Origin: Halovivax gelatinilyticus | GTDB taxonomy: Archaea; Halobacteriota; Halobacteria; Halobacteriales; Natrialbaceae | Assembly: GCF_024300625.1 (NCBI RefSeq) | Contig: NZ_CP101322.1 | Location: 2,121,992 to 2,185,991 of the forward strand | DNA: 64,000 nt | Direction of reading: 5' to 3' | In this document: one piece after another, positions 43,804 through 52,618 of the stretch | How the letters are laid out: the number at the start of each line of letters is the position of its first letter | How positions within the stretch are numbered: position 1 is the first letter of the stretch | The notes under the pieces: model-generated | What the model saw: only the letters and a program-made list of their open reading frames with translations | The model's database searches: none | What the model was told of the DNA's origin: nothing | Made by a program: the position numbers and the translations under genes

Positions 43804-44121
43804 ATGTCGACTACGACGATCAGCGAACGGGGCCAGCACCTCCGGTCGGTCGGGGTGACGGCGTCGTGTGCGCTCTTCGGCGTCGCCGCCGGCGTCATCT
43901 CCTACATCGAGATCGGAGAGACCGCCGCGGACGCCGGTAGCAGCCTGGGACTGGCGATCGCCGTCGTGGCTATTTTGATCCAGTACGCGATCATCAAGGT
44001 CTCGGGCGTCTACGACGAGGACGAGTTCGGCTTCAAACACTACCTCTACATCTCGTTTATGATCTTCGCCTTCTGGTTCGTGACGTGGGGAATACTGCTG
44101 ACCGAAACCTACCTGAACTGA
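43804..44121 (+). CDS. EMC6-like membrane protein
   Basis: 105 residues with three spans (about 17-36, 46-63, 79-99). The layout and LFGVAAGVISYIEIG with the FGFKHYLYISFMIFAFWFVT end agree with archaeal EMC6-like proteins, relatives of a subunit of the eukaryotic ER membrane complex that inserts membrane proteins. Only one base separates its stop from the ABCE1 gene, so they form one transcript. Confidence 0.75.
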   Translation: MSTTTISERGQHLRSVGVTASCALFGVAAGVISYIEIGETAADAGSSLGLAIAVVAILIQYAIIKVSGVYDEDEFGFKHYLYISFMIFAFWFVTWGILLTETYLN

Positions 44122-44122
44122 G

Positions 44123-45949
44123 ATGGCCGACGATAGCATCGCCGTCGTCGATCTGGATCGTTGCCAGCCCGACCGGTGTAACTACGAGTGTAAGAACTAC
44201 TGTCCGCCCAACCGCACCGGAAAGGAGTGTATCACCCTCCGCGGCGAGGACGCAGACGAGGGCGGGCCCGACCAGATTCGCATCTCCGAAGAGATCTGTC
44301 TGGGCGAGACCTGCGGTATCTGCGTCGAGAAGTGTCCCTTCGACGCGATCGAGATCATCAACCTCCCGCAGGAATTGCAGGACGACCCGGCCCACCGCTA
44401 CGGCGAGAACGCCTTCTCGCTGTACGGCCTGCCGGTTCCCCAGGAGGGGCAGGTCACCGGGATTCTGGGACCGAACGGGATCGGGAAGACGACGGCCGTC
44501 CGCGCGCTCGCCGGCGAACTCGAACCCAACCTCGGCCAGTACGCCGATCCGCCTGGCTGGGAGGCCGTCCTGGACGCCTACCGCGGAACGGAACTGCAAG
44601 ACTACCTCGCCGACGTCCGCGACGGCGACGTGACGGTCTCGCGAAAACCGCAGTACGTCGATCAGATTCCCGAGCAGTTCGACGGCAACACGCGCGAACT
44701 CTTAGAACGAACCGACGAGCGCGGCGCGCTCGATTCGCTCGTCTCTCGGCTCTCGATCGGACCCGTGATGGACCAGTCGATCGGCGACCTCTCGGGCGGC
44801 GAACTCCAGCGAGTCGCGCTGGCCGCCGCGCTTGCTCGCGAAGCCGACTTCTACTTCCTAGACGAGATCACGCCCTACCTCGACATCGGCCAGCGGGTGA
44901 CCGCGGCACGGCTGATCCGCGAACTCGCCGAAGAGGACGACAAGTCGATGCTGGTCGTCGAACACGACCTCGCAATCCTGGACTTGCTCTGTGACACCCT
45001 CCACGTCGCCTACGGTGAACCGGGCGCGTTCGGTGTCGTCACCGACCCCAAGTCGGTCAGAAACGGGATCAACGAGTACCTCGCGGGCTACCTCGAAAAC
45101 GAGAACATGCGGATCCGCCCGGACCGCATCGAGTTCGAAGAACACGCGCCGCGATCCGAATCGCGCGGCGAGACGCTCGTCTCCTACCCCGGCGTGCGAA
45201 AGTCCTACGGCGAGGGCGAGTTCGCACTCGAGGTCGAGGGCGGCGAGATCAGACAGAACGAGGTGCTCGGAATCGTCGGACCCAACGGGATCGGGAAGTC
45301 GACGTTCGCAAAGTTACTCACCGGCAGCCTCGAACCCGACGCGGTCGGTTCTGACGACGAATTCGACCTGGACCTCTCGATCTCCTATAAGCCCCAGTAC
45401 GTCACCATCGACCAGCCGATGCGCGTCGACGCCTTCCTCTCGTCGATCACCGACCAGTTCGGCTCGTCGTACTGGAACACGGAGATCGCAAACCCGCTCC
45501 AGCTCAATCGGATCATGGAGCAGAACCTCTCGGACCTCTCCGGCGGGGAGCGCCAGCGCGTCGCGATCGCGGCCTGTCTCTCCGATTCGGCCGATCTCTA
45601 TCTCCTCGACGAGCCGTCGGCCCACCTAGACGTCGAACAGCGGGTGCAGGCCACCCGGGCGATTCGCCGCTACGCCGAAGCCCAGGACGCGACCGTCCTC
45701 GTCATCGACCACGACATCTACATGATCGATCTGCTGGCAGACCGGCTGATGGTCTTCGACGGCGAACCCGCCGTCTCTGGCCGCGCGGGCACACCCCAGT
45801 CGATGCGCGGCGGGATGAACGACTTCCTCTCGAATCTCGAGATTACGTTCCGCCGCGACGAGCGCACCTCGCGTCCGCGTATCAACAAACCCGATTCGCA
45901 GCTCGATCGCGAGCAAAAACGCGAAGGCGAGTACTACTACGCGCCGTGA
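44123..45949 (+). CDS. ABCE1/RLI ribosome-recycling ATPase
   Basis: 608 residues, full length. Two [4Fe-4S] cysteine sets at the N-terminus (C14, C19, C23, C27 and the later CGICVEKCPFDAIE) are followed by two ABC cassettes: Walker A GPNGIGKTT with LSGGELQR, and GPNGIGKST with LSGGERQR, plus the ABCE1 hinge. The enzyme splits 70S ribosomes after termination together with aPelota. Universal in archaea, and adjacency to a membrane-insertion factor is notable. Confidence 0.95.
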   Translation: MADDSIAVVDLDRCQPDRCNYECKNYCPPNRTGKECITLRGEDADEGGPDQIRISEEICLGETCGICVEKCPFDAIEIINLPQELQDDPAHRYGENAFSLYGLPVPQEGQVTGILGPNGIGKTTAVRALAGELEPNLGQYADPPGWEAVLDAYRGTELQDYLADVRDGDVTVSRKPQYVDQIPEQFDGNTRELLERTDERGALDSLVSRLSIGPVMDQSIGDLSGGELQRVALAAALAREADFYFLDEITPYLDIGQRVTAARLIRELAEEDDKSMLVVEHDLAILDLLCDTLHVAYGEPGAFGVVTDPKSVRNGINEYLAGYLENENMRIRPDRIEFEEHAPRSESRGETLVSYPGVRKSYGEGEFALEVEGGEIRQNEVLGIVGPNGIGKSTFAKLLTGSLEPDAVGSDDEFDLDLSISYKPQYVTIDQPMRVDAFLSSITDQFGSSYWNTEIANPLQLNRIMEQNLSDLSGGERQRVAIAACLSDSADLYLLDEPSAHLDVEQRVQATRAIRRYAEAQDATVLVIDHDIYMIDLLADRLMVFDGEPAVSGRAGTPQSMRGGMNDFLSNLEITFRRDERTSRPRINKPDSQLDREQKREGEYYYAP

Positions 45950-45966
45950 GGGGTGCAGGCTAACTC

Positions 45967-46233
45967 ATGCGGGACGTAACACTGTTTCAGGCCGCAACGA
46001 CGATCGTCGGTACGTGGCTCGCCGCGATCGGACTCGGGAGCATCCTGATACACGGCATCGGACTTTTTCCGCTCCTGTTCGCGATTGGTGGATGTGGAAT
46101 AATTCTCGGAGCCGGCTATACGGTCTTGCAGGGTACCGGATCAAACGATCGACCGGGAAGCGTTCCTGGTTGGCTGGCGGGTGTGCTCGCCGTACTCTCG
46201 CTTTTCGCTGCTGTACTCTATCTCAAGTATTGA
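45967..46233 (+). CDS. small three-span membrane protein
   Basis: 88 residues, 17 nt after the ABCE1 stop and so possibly its operon tail. Spans at about 9-28, 31-53 and 67-86. Higher in A/T than the neighbouring genes. No family is recognised. Confidence 0.6.
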   Translation: MRDVTLFQAATTIVGTWLAAIGLGSILIHGIGLFPLLFAIGGCGIILGAGYTVLQGTGSNDRPGSVPGWLAGVLAVLSLFAAVLYLKY

Positions 46234-46285
46234 ATAGCCGCCCCGAACGTGTTCCCAATCGAATCGACTCTTTGCTGACCCGACG

Positions 46286-46528
46286 TTATTCGGCTTCCGT
46301 TCCACGAACCGCTTCGACGCGCTCTTGGCCGCGGTCTCGCCACTCTTCGATGCGTTTTTTCGTCGTGACGCGGCTCTCGCCGACGAACGCGCCGACGAGC
46401 GCCCCGAGAGCCGCGCCGGAACTTGCCGCGGAGCGGCTGAACAGGCCGCCGAGTCCGGCGCCGACGGCGGCACCGATGGCTGCATAGCGGGCTCGACTCA
46501 GTGCGAGGGTTAGGGTGTCTCGGACCAT
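46286..46528 (-). CDS. glycine-zipper-like small membrane protein
   Basis: 80 residues. The core AAIGAAVGAGLGGLFSRSAAS and GAALGALVGAFVG has Gly every three to four residues, typical of glycine-zipper membrane helices. The tail is charged and helical (KKRIEEWRDRGQERVEAVR). Function is unknown. Confidence 0.6.
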   Translation of the reverse strand: MVRDTLTLALSRARYAAIGAAVGAGLGGLFSRSAASSGAALGALVGAFVGESRVTTKKRIEEWRDRGQERVEAVRGTEAE

Positions 46529-46644
46529 AGGGGGTCGTACGTCCGGAGCAGGGATAAGCGTACGGTTAGCTTATAGGTCCTGAAAGTGTCTCATTCGAGG
46601 ATTGAACGGTGTTCGACAGTTCGGTCGTCGGTGGGTGTTCGGAG

Positions 46645-47400
46645 TCACCCGCGTCTCGCCAGGAGAGCGAGTCCGGCCAGTAGCAGTCCCAGACCCGGAA
46701 GCACGTAGGCGAGCACCCCGGCCGAGATCGCGAGTCCGCCGGTGGCACCGACGAGGGCGCCCGCGATCGCGAGCAGACAGCCCACGACGACGGCGGCGTA
46801 CGCAGCGGGCCGAATCGGGACGACGTCGGTCCGGCCATCGAACTCGTCCACACGGACGCGGGGGTCGACGAGCTCCCACTCGGGAGTCGGCCGCACCGAC
46901 AGGTCGAGGCGCGATCCCATCCGGGCGAACAGCGACCGCCCGACGTCGCCGGCGGAGGCCGACCACCAGGTAAACTCGCTCGTATCGTCGAGATCCGCCC
47001 GTTCGACGTAGACGGGTTCGCCGACGACGTGGTCGATCGAGGCCGCGTCGTAGCCGACGTCCTCGACGATCCGACAGAGTAAGAACGCCCGGGACCACGG
47101 AATCGGCTTGTCGAGTTCGAACGTGACCGGTCGGCCGTGGGGAAGGGCCACGTCGAGGCGGACGGTGTGCTCGTCGATTTCGGCCAGATCGGTGATACGT
47201 CCCTCGACGTACCCCTCGGGCGTCGTCATCACGTCGATCCGGCCGAGCTCGTCGGCGAGCGCGTCCGTCGCGCGCGTCGGATCGCCGTCGTTCCCCTCGC
47301 GGTCGCTGTTCACCGCCTCGTGATCGACGCTTCCGTCCCGGCCGCTGCTCGCTCGCTCGCGATCGTCTATCTCGATTTCGATGTCGTCTCGTTCGGTCAC
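46645..47400 (-). CDS. uncharacterised two-span protein
   Basis: 251 residues. A disordered acidic N-terminus (~1-50) precedes a soluble domain (EGRITDLAEIDEHTVRLDVA, FELDKPIPWSRAFLLCRIVE). Two or three C-terminal spans follow (about 200-247, VVVGCLLAIAGALVGATGGL). No family is recognised. It is divergent from the ABC ATPase at 47543. Confidence 0.6.
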   Translation of the reverse strand: MTERDDIEIEIDDRERASSGRDGSVDHEAVNSDREGNDGDPTRATDALADELGRIDVMTTPEGYVEGRITDLAEIDEHTVRLDVALPHGRPVTFELDKPIPWSRAFLLCRIVEDVGYDAASIDHVVGEPVYVERADLDDTSEFTWWSASAGDVGRSLFARMGSRLDLSVRPTPEWELVDPRVRVDEFDGRTDVVPIRPAAYAAVVVGCLLAIAGALVGATGGLAISAGVLAYVLPGLGLLLAGLALLARRG

Positions 47401-47542
47401 GATTTCCCCGTCTTCGAGGTCGGCTACGCGAGCGGCGCGTAAATCCTTGGCTCCGTCGGGCAGCGGAGTGTGCCCAGCCGAGCGATTCGGTCACACCTAA
47501 CAAATCCAAGTGATTTTGTAGCCGGGCGGTCTGTGTGAGCGT

Positions 47543-48322
47543 ATGTCCCCGGACGAGTCTGCGAACGCGCCCGCCATCGAGATGGACGGCCTCACGAAGC
47601 GGTACGGCGAGACGACGGCCGTCGCTGACGTGACGACGTCGATCGACGCCGGGACGGTTTACGGCTTTCTGGGGCCAAACGGCGCGGGAAAGACGACGAC
47701 GATGAAGATGTTGACGACGCTGACGAAGCCGACCGAGGGAACGGCGCGCGTCGCGGGCCATCCGATCACCGACCGCAGTAGGGTTACCCCGCACATCGGC
47801 TACCTGCCCGAAGAGCCGCCGCTGTTCGACGAACTCTCCGGCCGCGAACAGCTCGAGTACGTCGCCGGCCTGCGCGAGCTTCCCGGCGACGCCGCCAGCG
47901 ACCGAATCGAGTCGATGCTCGACCGGTTCGACCTCGCCGACGACGCCGACAAGCGCATCGCCGATTACTCGAAGGGGATGCGCCAGAAGGTCGGCGTCAT
48001 CCAGGCCGTGCTTCACGAACCCGCCGTCGCCTTTCTCGACGAGCCGACGAGCGGCCTGGACCCGCGCGCCGCCCGGACGATGCGCGAGACGATCGCCGAA
48101 CTCGCCGACCGGGAGATGACGATCATGCTCTCGACGCACATTCTGCCGGTCGTCGAGGAACTCGCAGACGAGGTGGGCGTGATCCACCGCGGGAAACTCG
48201 TCGCCGAGGGTCGGCCGGACGACCTCACCGCGCGCGCCGAAACCGGCGAAGGAAGCACCCTCGAAGACGCGTTCTTATCGATCACGCACGAACCGGAGAC
48301 GGAAGCCGTCGCGGACGACTGA
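47543..48322 (+). CDS. ABC transporter ATPase subunit
   Basis: 259 residues. Walker A GPNGAGKTTTMKML, Q-loop region YLPEEPPLFDELSG, signature YSKGMRQKVG, Walker B VAFLDEPTSGLDPR and the H-loop STHILPVVEE are all present. It matches the DrrA/CcmA-type exporter group. The likely permease partner is the convergent gene at 48359-50020, only 36 bp away. Confidence 0.92.
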   Translation: MSPDESANAPAIEMDGLTKRYGETTAVADVTTSIDAGTVYGFLGPNGAGKTTTMKMLTTLTKPTEGTARVAGHPITDRSRVTPHIGYLPEEPPLFDELSGREQLEYVAGLRELPGDAASDRIESMLDRFDLADDADKRIADYSKGMRQKVGVIQAVLHEPAVAFLDEPTSGLDPRAARTMRETIAELADREMTIMLSTHILPVVEELADEVGVIHRGKLVAEGRPDDLTARAETGEGSTLEDAFLSITHEPETEAVADD

Positions 48323-48358
48323 CGCCACTCTGCGCAGACGGTTCGTCGAGACTCCGGG

Positions 48359-50020
48359 TCAATCGAGTTCGAACTCGTCGAACGCCTCGATCGCGTAGAG
48401 CACCGAGACGACCGGGGCGAGTAGGCCGACGACGAGCACCGCCCACGCCGCCGTACTCACCGACCCCGCGGAGACGGCCGTTTCCGGCCCCGGGGTGAAC
48501 GATCCGATGGCGGTCGCCACGTCGGCGACGAGGTCGGCCGCCCCGTCTGTGTAGAGGAGTGCAGCCGAGCCGCCGGGAAGCGCGATCGCGAGGGTGTACG
48601 TGACGAACGCGGCCTTGCTCGGCATGACGGCCTCGCGCTTGCTCGTCAGCCTGACGCTGCCGAATCGGGGAAAGATCGCACCGAGTCCGGTCGCCAGCGC
48701 AGGGGTGACGACGGAACCGACGACGGTCGCGCCGACGAGGGCGGCCGTCGATTCGATCGAGAGCGGGCTGACGAACCCGGCCGTGACGCTGACGAGGAGC
48801 GCGATCGGAACCGAAATCACCGCGCTGGCGACGATCGTCCCGCCGACGGCCTGGCGACCGGATACCGGCGTCGTCAGGACGGCCGGGAGCGCCCGTCCGT
48901 AATCGCCGAGGACGTTCAGGGAGAACAGCGCGCCGGCGCCCCAGACGACGTACGCACAGAGGAGCACGGCGACGTAGGCCGGCAGCGTGCCGGCCTGGAT
49001 GACCGTCTCGATGAAGAAAACCGAGCCGAACAGGGGGTAGGCGACGTACAGTAGCCGAACTGGGGCGCGCTTCGTCCGTCTAACGACGGTCACGGCGACG
49101 GTGCGCGTCGCCCGGTCGATCGACCCCGAGAGCAGGCGGTCGAGTCGGTTCGAGGAGCGAATCTCCGCCGCGTCGTCCGTTCGGGCCGGATCTGCGTACC
49201 AGTGGACGTTCGCCGAGGCGATCGACGCACCCACGGCGAGCGGAACGGCGACGGCGGTTCCGACGAGAGCGCCGACGATGGTGAGCGTCGACGGGGTGAC
49301 CTCCGGCACCGCGAAGACGAGCAGTTCGCCCGGCCAGCCGGCGGGGCTGTCGCCGAGGTACTCGAAGAGCACGATCATCAGCGAGTCGAACCAACCCGCC
49401 GCGATCGCGCCGAAGTAGGCGACGCCGACGGCGACGAAGACGAGCGTTCGGTAGCGCGCGACGGGTTCGTAGGTCGTCAGCAGGTGGCGAATCCAGATCC
49501 CGACGAGAAAGCCCACCGGAATCGCAGAGAGCAGCACCAGCCCGAGGACGGCTAGCGCGACGACGAGCGGGACGACCGATCCCGCCCCGTAGGCGAACGC
49601 GCCGGCCAGGAGTGCGACCGGCGGGACGATCCAGATGGCAAAGAGCAGTAGTTCCGCGCCGAGGAGGCCGACGACGGTCGTCCCGGTCGTCGTCGACACC
49701 AGCGTGCACTCGGGCTGGTCGACGTCGGCGGTCTGCGTGACGGTCCGGATCCCGGCCATTACCGTCAGGCCGATCCACGCGACCGCGGTCGCGCCGGCCG
49801 CCGTCTCGGAGATGGAAAAGCCGGCGAGATCGGAGACCGCCCCGGCGGCGACCTCCTCGCCGACGGTCGGCATCGCGAGCAGGCCGATAAGCGTGATCGG
49901 CCCGAGCGCGAACACCGCGACGAGGCCCATCAGCGCGAGTTTCGTCCGATCGCCGAGAAAGATCCGAAGCGTCCGGCGCACCTCCGTCCGGGCGACGAGC
50001 GTCGCCGTCGCCGGGTTCAT
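48359..50020 (-). CDS. ABC-2-type permease
   Basis: 553 residues with about 12 hydrophobic segments, large for an ABC-2 permease and probably a fused double unit: two halves begin near MNPATATLVARTEVRRTLRI and near residue 310 (ATRTVAVTVVRRTKRAP). The convergent ATPase gene ends 36 bp away. The substrate is unknown; drug or lipid export is common for this group. Confidence 0.8.
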   Translation of the reverse strand: MNPATATLVARTEVRRTLRIFLGDRTKLALMGLVAVFALGPITLIGLLAMPTVGEEVAAGAVSDLAGFSISETAAGATAVAWIGLTVMAGIRTVTQTADVDQPECTLVSTTTGTTVVGLLGAELLLFAIWIVPPVALLAGAFAYGAGSVVPLVVALAVLGLVLLSAIPVGFLVGIWIRHLLTTYEPVARYRTLVFVAVGVAYFGAIAAGWFDSLMIVLFEYLGDSPAGWPGELLVFAVPEVTPSTLTIVGALVGTAVAVPLAVGASIASANVHWYADPARTDDAAEIRSSNRLDRLLSGSIDRATRTVAVTVVRRTKRAPVRLLYVAYPLFGSVFFIETVIQAGTLPAYVAVLLCAYVVWGAGALFSLNVLGDYGRALPAVLTTPVSGRQAVGGTIVASAVISVPIALLVSVTAGFVSPLSIESTAALVGATVVGSVVTPALATGLGAIFPRFGSVRLTSKREAVMPSKAAFVTYTLAIALPGGSAALLYTDGAADLVADVATAIGSFTPGPETAVSAGSVSTAAWAVLVVGLLAPVVSVLYAIEAFDEFELD

Positions 50021-50182
50021 CGACGATCACCGGCGGTCGAACGCTCGTCTGGGAAACGGAGCACCATTTGTCAGGCCTGACACGTTCGGCGGTAAAAGGC
50101 GTTCGGATCGGCTGTCGCCGACGAACGGTTCGACGGGTCAGCGTTTCGGTGTCGGCATCTCCGATCGTCGTCACTCGCCGAC

Positions 50183-50704
50183 TCAGCTGATCTGGCGCTG
50201 GCAGCTGCCACAGAGGTTCTCCTCTTTGATGTCGACCTCTCGGACCGTCGGCGAGAAGTTCATCACGCAGCGGTTGTTGTCGCAGTGTTCGAGCCCGCGG
50301 GTGTGGCCGATCTCGTGGACGATCTCCTTGCGGATGCGATCCTGGACGATCTCGCCCGCGCTCTTGTTCGAGAAGCCGCCGTCGGAGGTGGTCTGGAGCC
50401 GGTAGGTCGAGACGACGCTGCCGCTGCCGTCGAGGTAGGCGAGTCCGAAGACGTAGTTTCGTCGCCGGTAGAAGAGGTCGTTCGGCGTGATGGCGATATT
50501 TTTCTCGCCGCGGCCGACCCGTTCGGCGAGCTGGATGAAGTTCTCCGCGCTGTACTGGTTCCGGCCGGCGTCGTAGGCGCCGTTCGGGATCGACTGGGCG
50601 TCGCCGATGGTGACCTCGCAGCCGTAGACCGAACGCAGCGCCGACGAGGCGGCCCGCTTGACCGTCGCGGCCACCTCTCCGACCGGAACGATGTCGACGT
50701 GCAT
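50183..50704 (-). CDS. amzA: archaemetzincin-type zinc protease
   Basis: 173 residues from ATG 50704. The extended zinc motif HEIGHTRGLEHCDNNRCVMN and the C-terminal CGSC identify archaemetzincin, with four Cys holding a second zinc. The Met turn is VMNF. Human homologues are aminopeptidase-like; the archaeal role is unknown. The start at 50704 (MHVDIVPVGEVA) matches the family N-terminus; an upstream ATG is not conserved. Confidence 0.92.
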   Translation of the reverse strand: MHVDIVPVGEVAATVKRAASSALRSVYGCEVTIGDAQSIPNGAYDAGRNQYSAENFIQLAERVGRGEKNIAITPNDLFYRRRNYVFGLAYLDGSGSVVSTYRLQTTSDGGFSNKSAGEIVQDRIRKEIVHEIGHTRGLEHCDNNRCVMNFSPTVREVDIKEENLCGSCQRQIS

Positions 50705-50743
50705 GACGACGGCTATGAGTGCGTGCGGCATAAACATCCCGCC

Positions 50744-51157
50744 GTGACCCGCACAGACCGCGTCGATCCGATCTTCATAGAGCGGCTCGCCCGATACGAT
50801 CGCCTCGTCGAAGTGGGCATCGGCCGGCGCGTCGACCTCGCCGCGGCGCTCGTCGACGCGGGCGCTCGTGTCGTCGCGACCGACGTCTACGATCGGGCGG
50901 TCCCCGAGGGTGTCACGTTCGTCCGCGACGACGTGGTCGACCCCGATCCGTCCGTCTACGCCGACGCCGACGCGATCTACGCGCAGAATCTCCCTCCGGA
51001 GTTACACCGTCCGACCGCGGACCTCGCCGAGAGCGCGAACGCCGCTTTCCTGTTCACCACGCTCGGCGCCGATCAGCCGGCGATACCGGTCGAGCGAGTG
51101 ACGATTGAAACCGGATCGCTGTACGTCCGATCGCGATCGTCCGGACCGAACCGGTAA
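50744..51157 (+). CDS. UPF0146-family protein
   Basis: 137 residues from GTG 50744. [21 protein letters not shown] and [20 protein letters not shown] resemble the nucleotide-binding half of a methyltransferase-like Rossmann fold, the family pattern of archaeal UPF0146. Function is unknown. Divergent from archaemetzincin with 39 bp between starts. Confidence 0.8.
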   Translation: MTRTDRVDPIFIERLARYDRLVEVGIGRRVDLAAALVDAGARVVATDVYDRAVPEGVTFVRDDVVDPDPSVYADADAIYAQNLPPELHRPTADLAESANAAFLFTTLGADQPAIPVERVTIETGSLYVRSRSSGPNR

Positions 51158-51166
51158 CCACGAGCG

Positions 51167-51191
51167 CTCTCTCTCTCTCTCTCTCTCTCTC
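51167..51191. repeat. (CT)12 microsatellite
   Basis: 25 bases of alternating C and T, 9 nt after the UPF0146 stop, in the same relation to the upstream gene as the TC tract at 22703-22752. Confidence 0.95.
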
Positions 51192-51273
51192 GATCGGAGC
51201 CGGTCTCGACCGTGAAGCGTCGAGGACGAAACCGATCGGCGGGCTTTATTCCCCTCGGTCCGTCGGTTCACCT

Positions 51274-52230
51274 ATGACTGATTCGCTTTCGGCCGACGCC
51301 GTCGTCCTTGACGTCGACGGCGTCCTCGTCGACGTGGCCGACTCCTACCGCCGGGCCGTCGTCGAGACGGTCGAACGCTGTCACGGTCGGACGGTCCCGC
51401 GAGCGCACTTACAGGCGTTCAAGGACGCCGGAGGATTCAACAACGACTGGGAGCTGACCTACGCCGTCGCGCTGTACGTCCTCGCCTCGGCCGAGGGTTA
51501 CGACGCCTCGATCGAGTCGTTCACCGACGAAATCGCCGCCCAGGGCGGCGGACTCGACGCCGCGATCGCCGTCGTGAAAGACGGCGTCGGGGCTCGAGCG
51601 TACCGCCGTATCGAGGGTCGGTGGGATCGTGAGCAGCTCCGGGACGTCTTCCAGGCGCTGTATCTCGGAACGGATCTGTACCGCGCGATCGAAGGCGGCG
51701 AGCCGGCGATTCCGCCGGAGCCGGAACTGACGGCGGTCGAACCCGAGTCGGCTTCGGTGGGTGACGGGACGCGCGAGGTCGAGACCGATCTCCCGGGGTT
51801 CGTCCACGACGAACCGATCCTGTTGACGAGCGAAACCCGCGAGCGACTCGCGGAGCGATTCGCCCTCGGCATTCTCACCGGTCGCCCGGAGGCGGAAGCG
51901 GAGATCGCGCTCGGCCGCGTCGGACTGGGCGAGATTCCGACCGCCCACCGATTCACGATGGACGATTGGGATGAGGGAAAGCCACACCCCTACGCGCTCA
52001 CGACGCTAGCCGAGCGCCTCGACGCCGAGACCGTCGTCTTCGTCGGCGACACGTTGGACGACGTTAGGACGGCGACGAACGCCGCCGAGGTCGATCCAAG
52101 CCGCGACTACCACGGCGTCGGGGTTCTCTCGGGCGGGCTCACCGGCGAAACCGGTCGAACGTTGTTCGCCGACGCCGGCGCGGCGGTGGTGTGTGAGTCG
52201 ATCGACGACGTCCCCGATCTCCTCGAGTGA
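51274..52230 (+). CDS. HAD-superfamily hydrolase, TIGR01548-like
   Basis: 318 residues. Motif I is LDVDGVLVD (nucleophile Asp, second Asp as acid-base), motif [11 protein letters not shown], motif [12 protein letters not shown] and motif [11 protein letters not shown] long alpha-helical cap occupies ~40-175. The layout agrees with the archaeal TIGR01548 phosphatase group, of unknown substrate. No tight operon partner. Confidence 0.85.
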   Translation: MTDSLSADAVVLDVDGVLVDVADSYRRAVVETVERCHGRTVPRAHLQAFKDAGGFNNDWELTYAVALYVLASAEGYDASIESFTDEIAAQGGGLDAAIAVVKDGVGARAYRRIEGRWDREQLRDVFQALYLGTDLYRAIEGGEPAIPPEPELTAVEPESASVGDGTREVETDLPGFVHDEPILLTSETRERLAERFALGILTGRPEAEAEIALGRVGLGEIPTAHRFTMDDWDEGKPHPYALTTLAERLDAETVVFVGDTLDDVRTATNAAEVDPSRDYHGVGVLSGGLTGETGRTLFADAGAAVVCESIDDVPDLLE

Positions 52231-52335
52231 GGCTCGGACTGCTCGAGTGAGTACCGGATCGCCCGAAACACGGCGGCGTTTCACTTTCACTCCGGTTGGC
52301 CGAGTGATATATAGGGCGACGGTGAACCCGTGGCC

Positions 52336-52560
52336 ATGAGTGTCAATCTCCACCAGCTGATCGAGGGCGCTGACGGTGCCTTCGAGGCGGACGGAGCTCG
52401 CGTCGACGCGGCGGTTTCGGCCGCCGTCAAGCCGGGCGAGCCGATCACCCTCGCGCTCAGTACGACCGGCCCGAACGCCCGGTCGCGCTCGATCACGGTC
52501 TCGCTTACCCGCTCGGAGGCGCGACTTCTCGGCGGTCGACTGGTCGAATCGACGCGGTGA
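52336..52560 (+). CDS. small conserved haloarchaeal-type protein, unrecognised
   Basis: 74 residues from ATG 52336 (a GTG lies two codons upstream). A compact beta-rich sequence (PITLALSTTGPNARSRSITV) ends in a helix (SLTRSEARLLGGRLVE). A TATA-like GATATATAG stands about 26 nt before the start. Function is unknown. Confidence 0.6.
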   Translation: MSVNLHQLIEGADGAFEADGARVDAAVSAAVKPGEPITLALSTTGPNARSRSITVSLTRSEARLLGGRLVESTR

Positions 52561-52618
52561 ACGGAGGTTGGGACCGACGCGGGGGTTTTAGCTCGTATTC
52601 GTCGTAGGGGTCGGTCCG

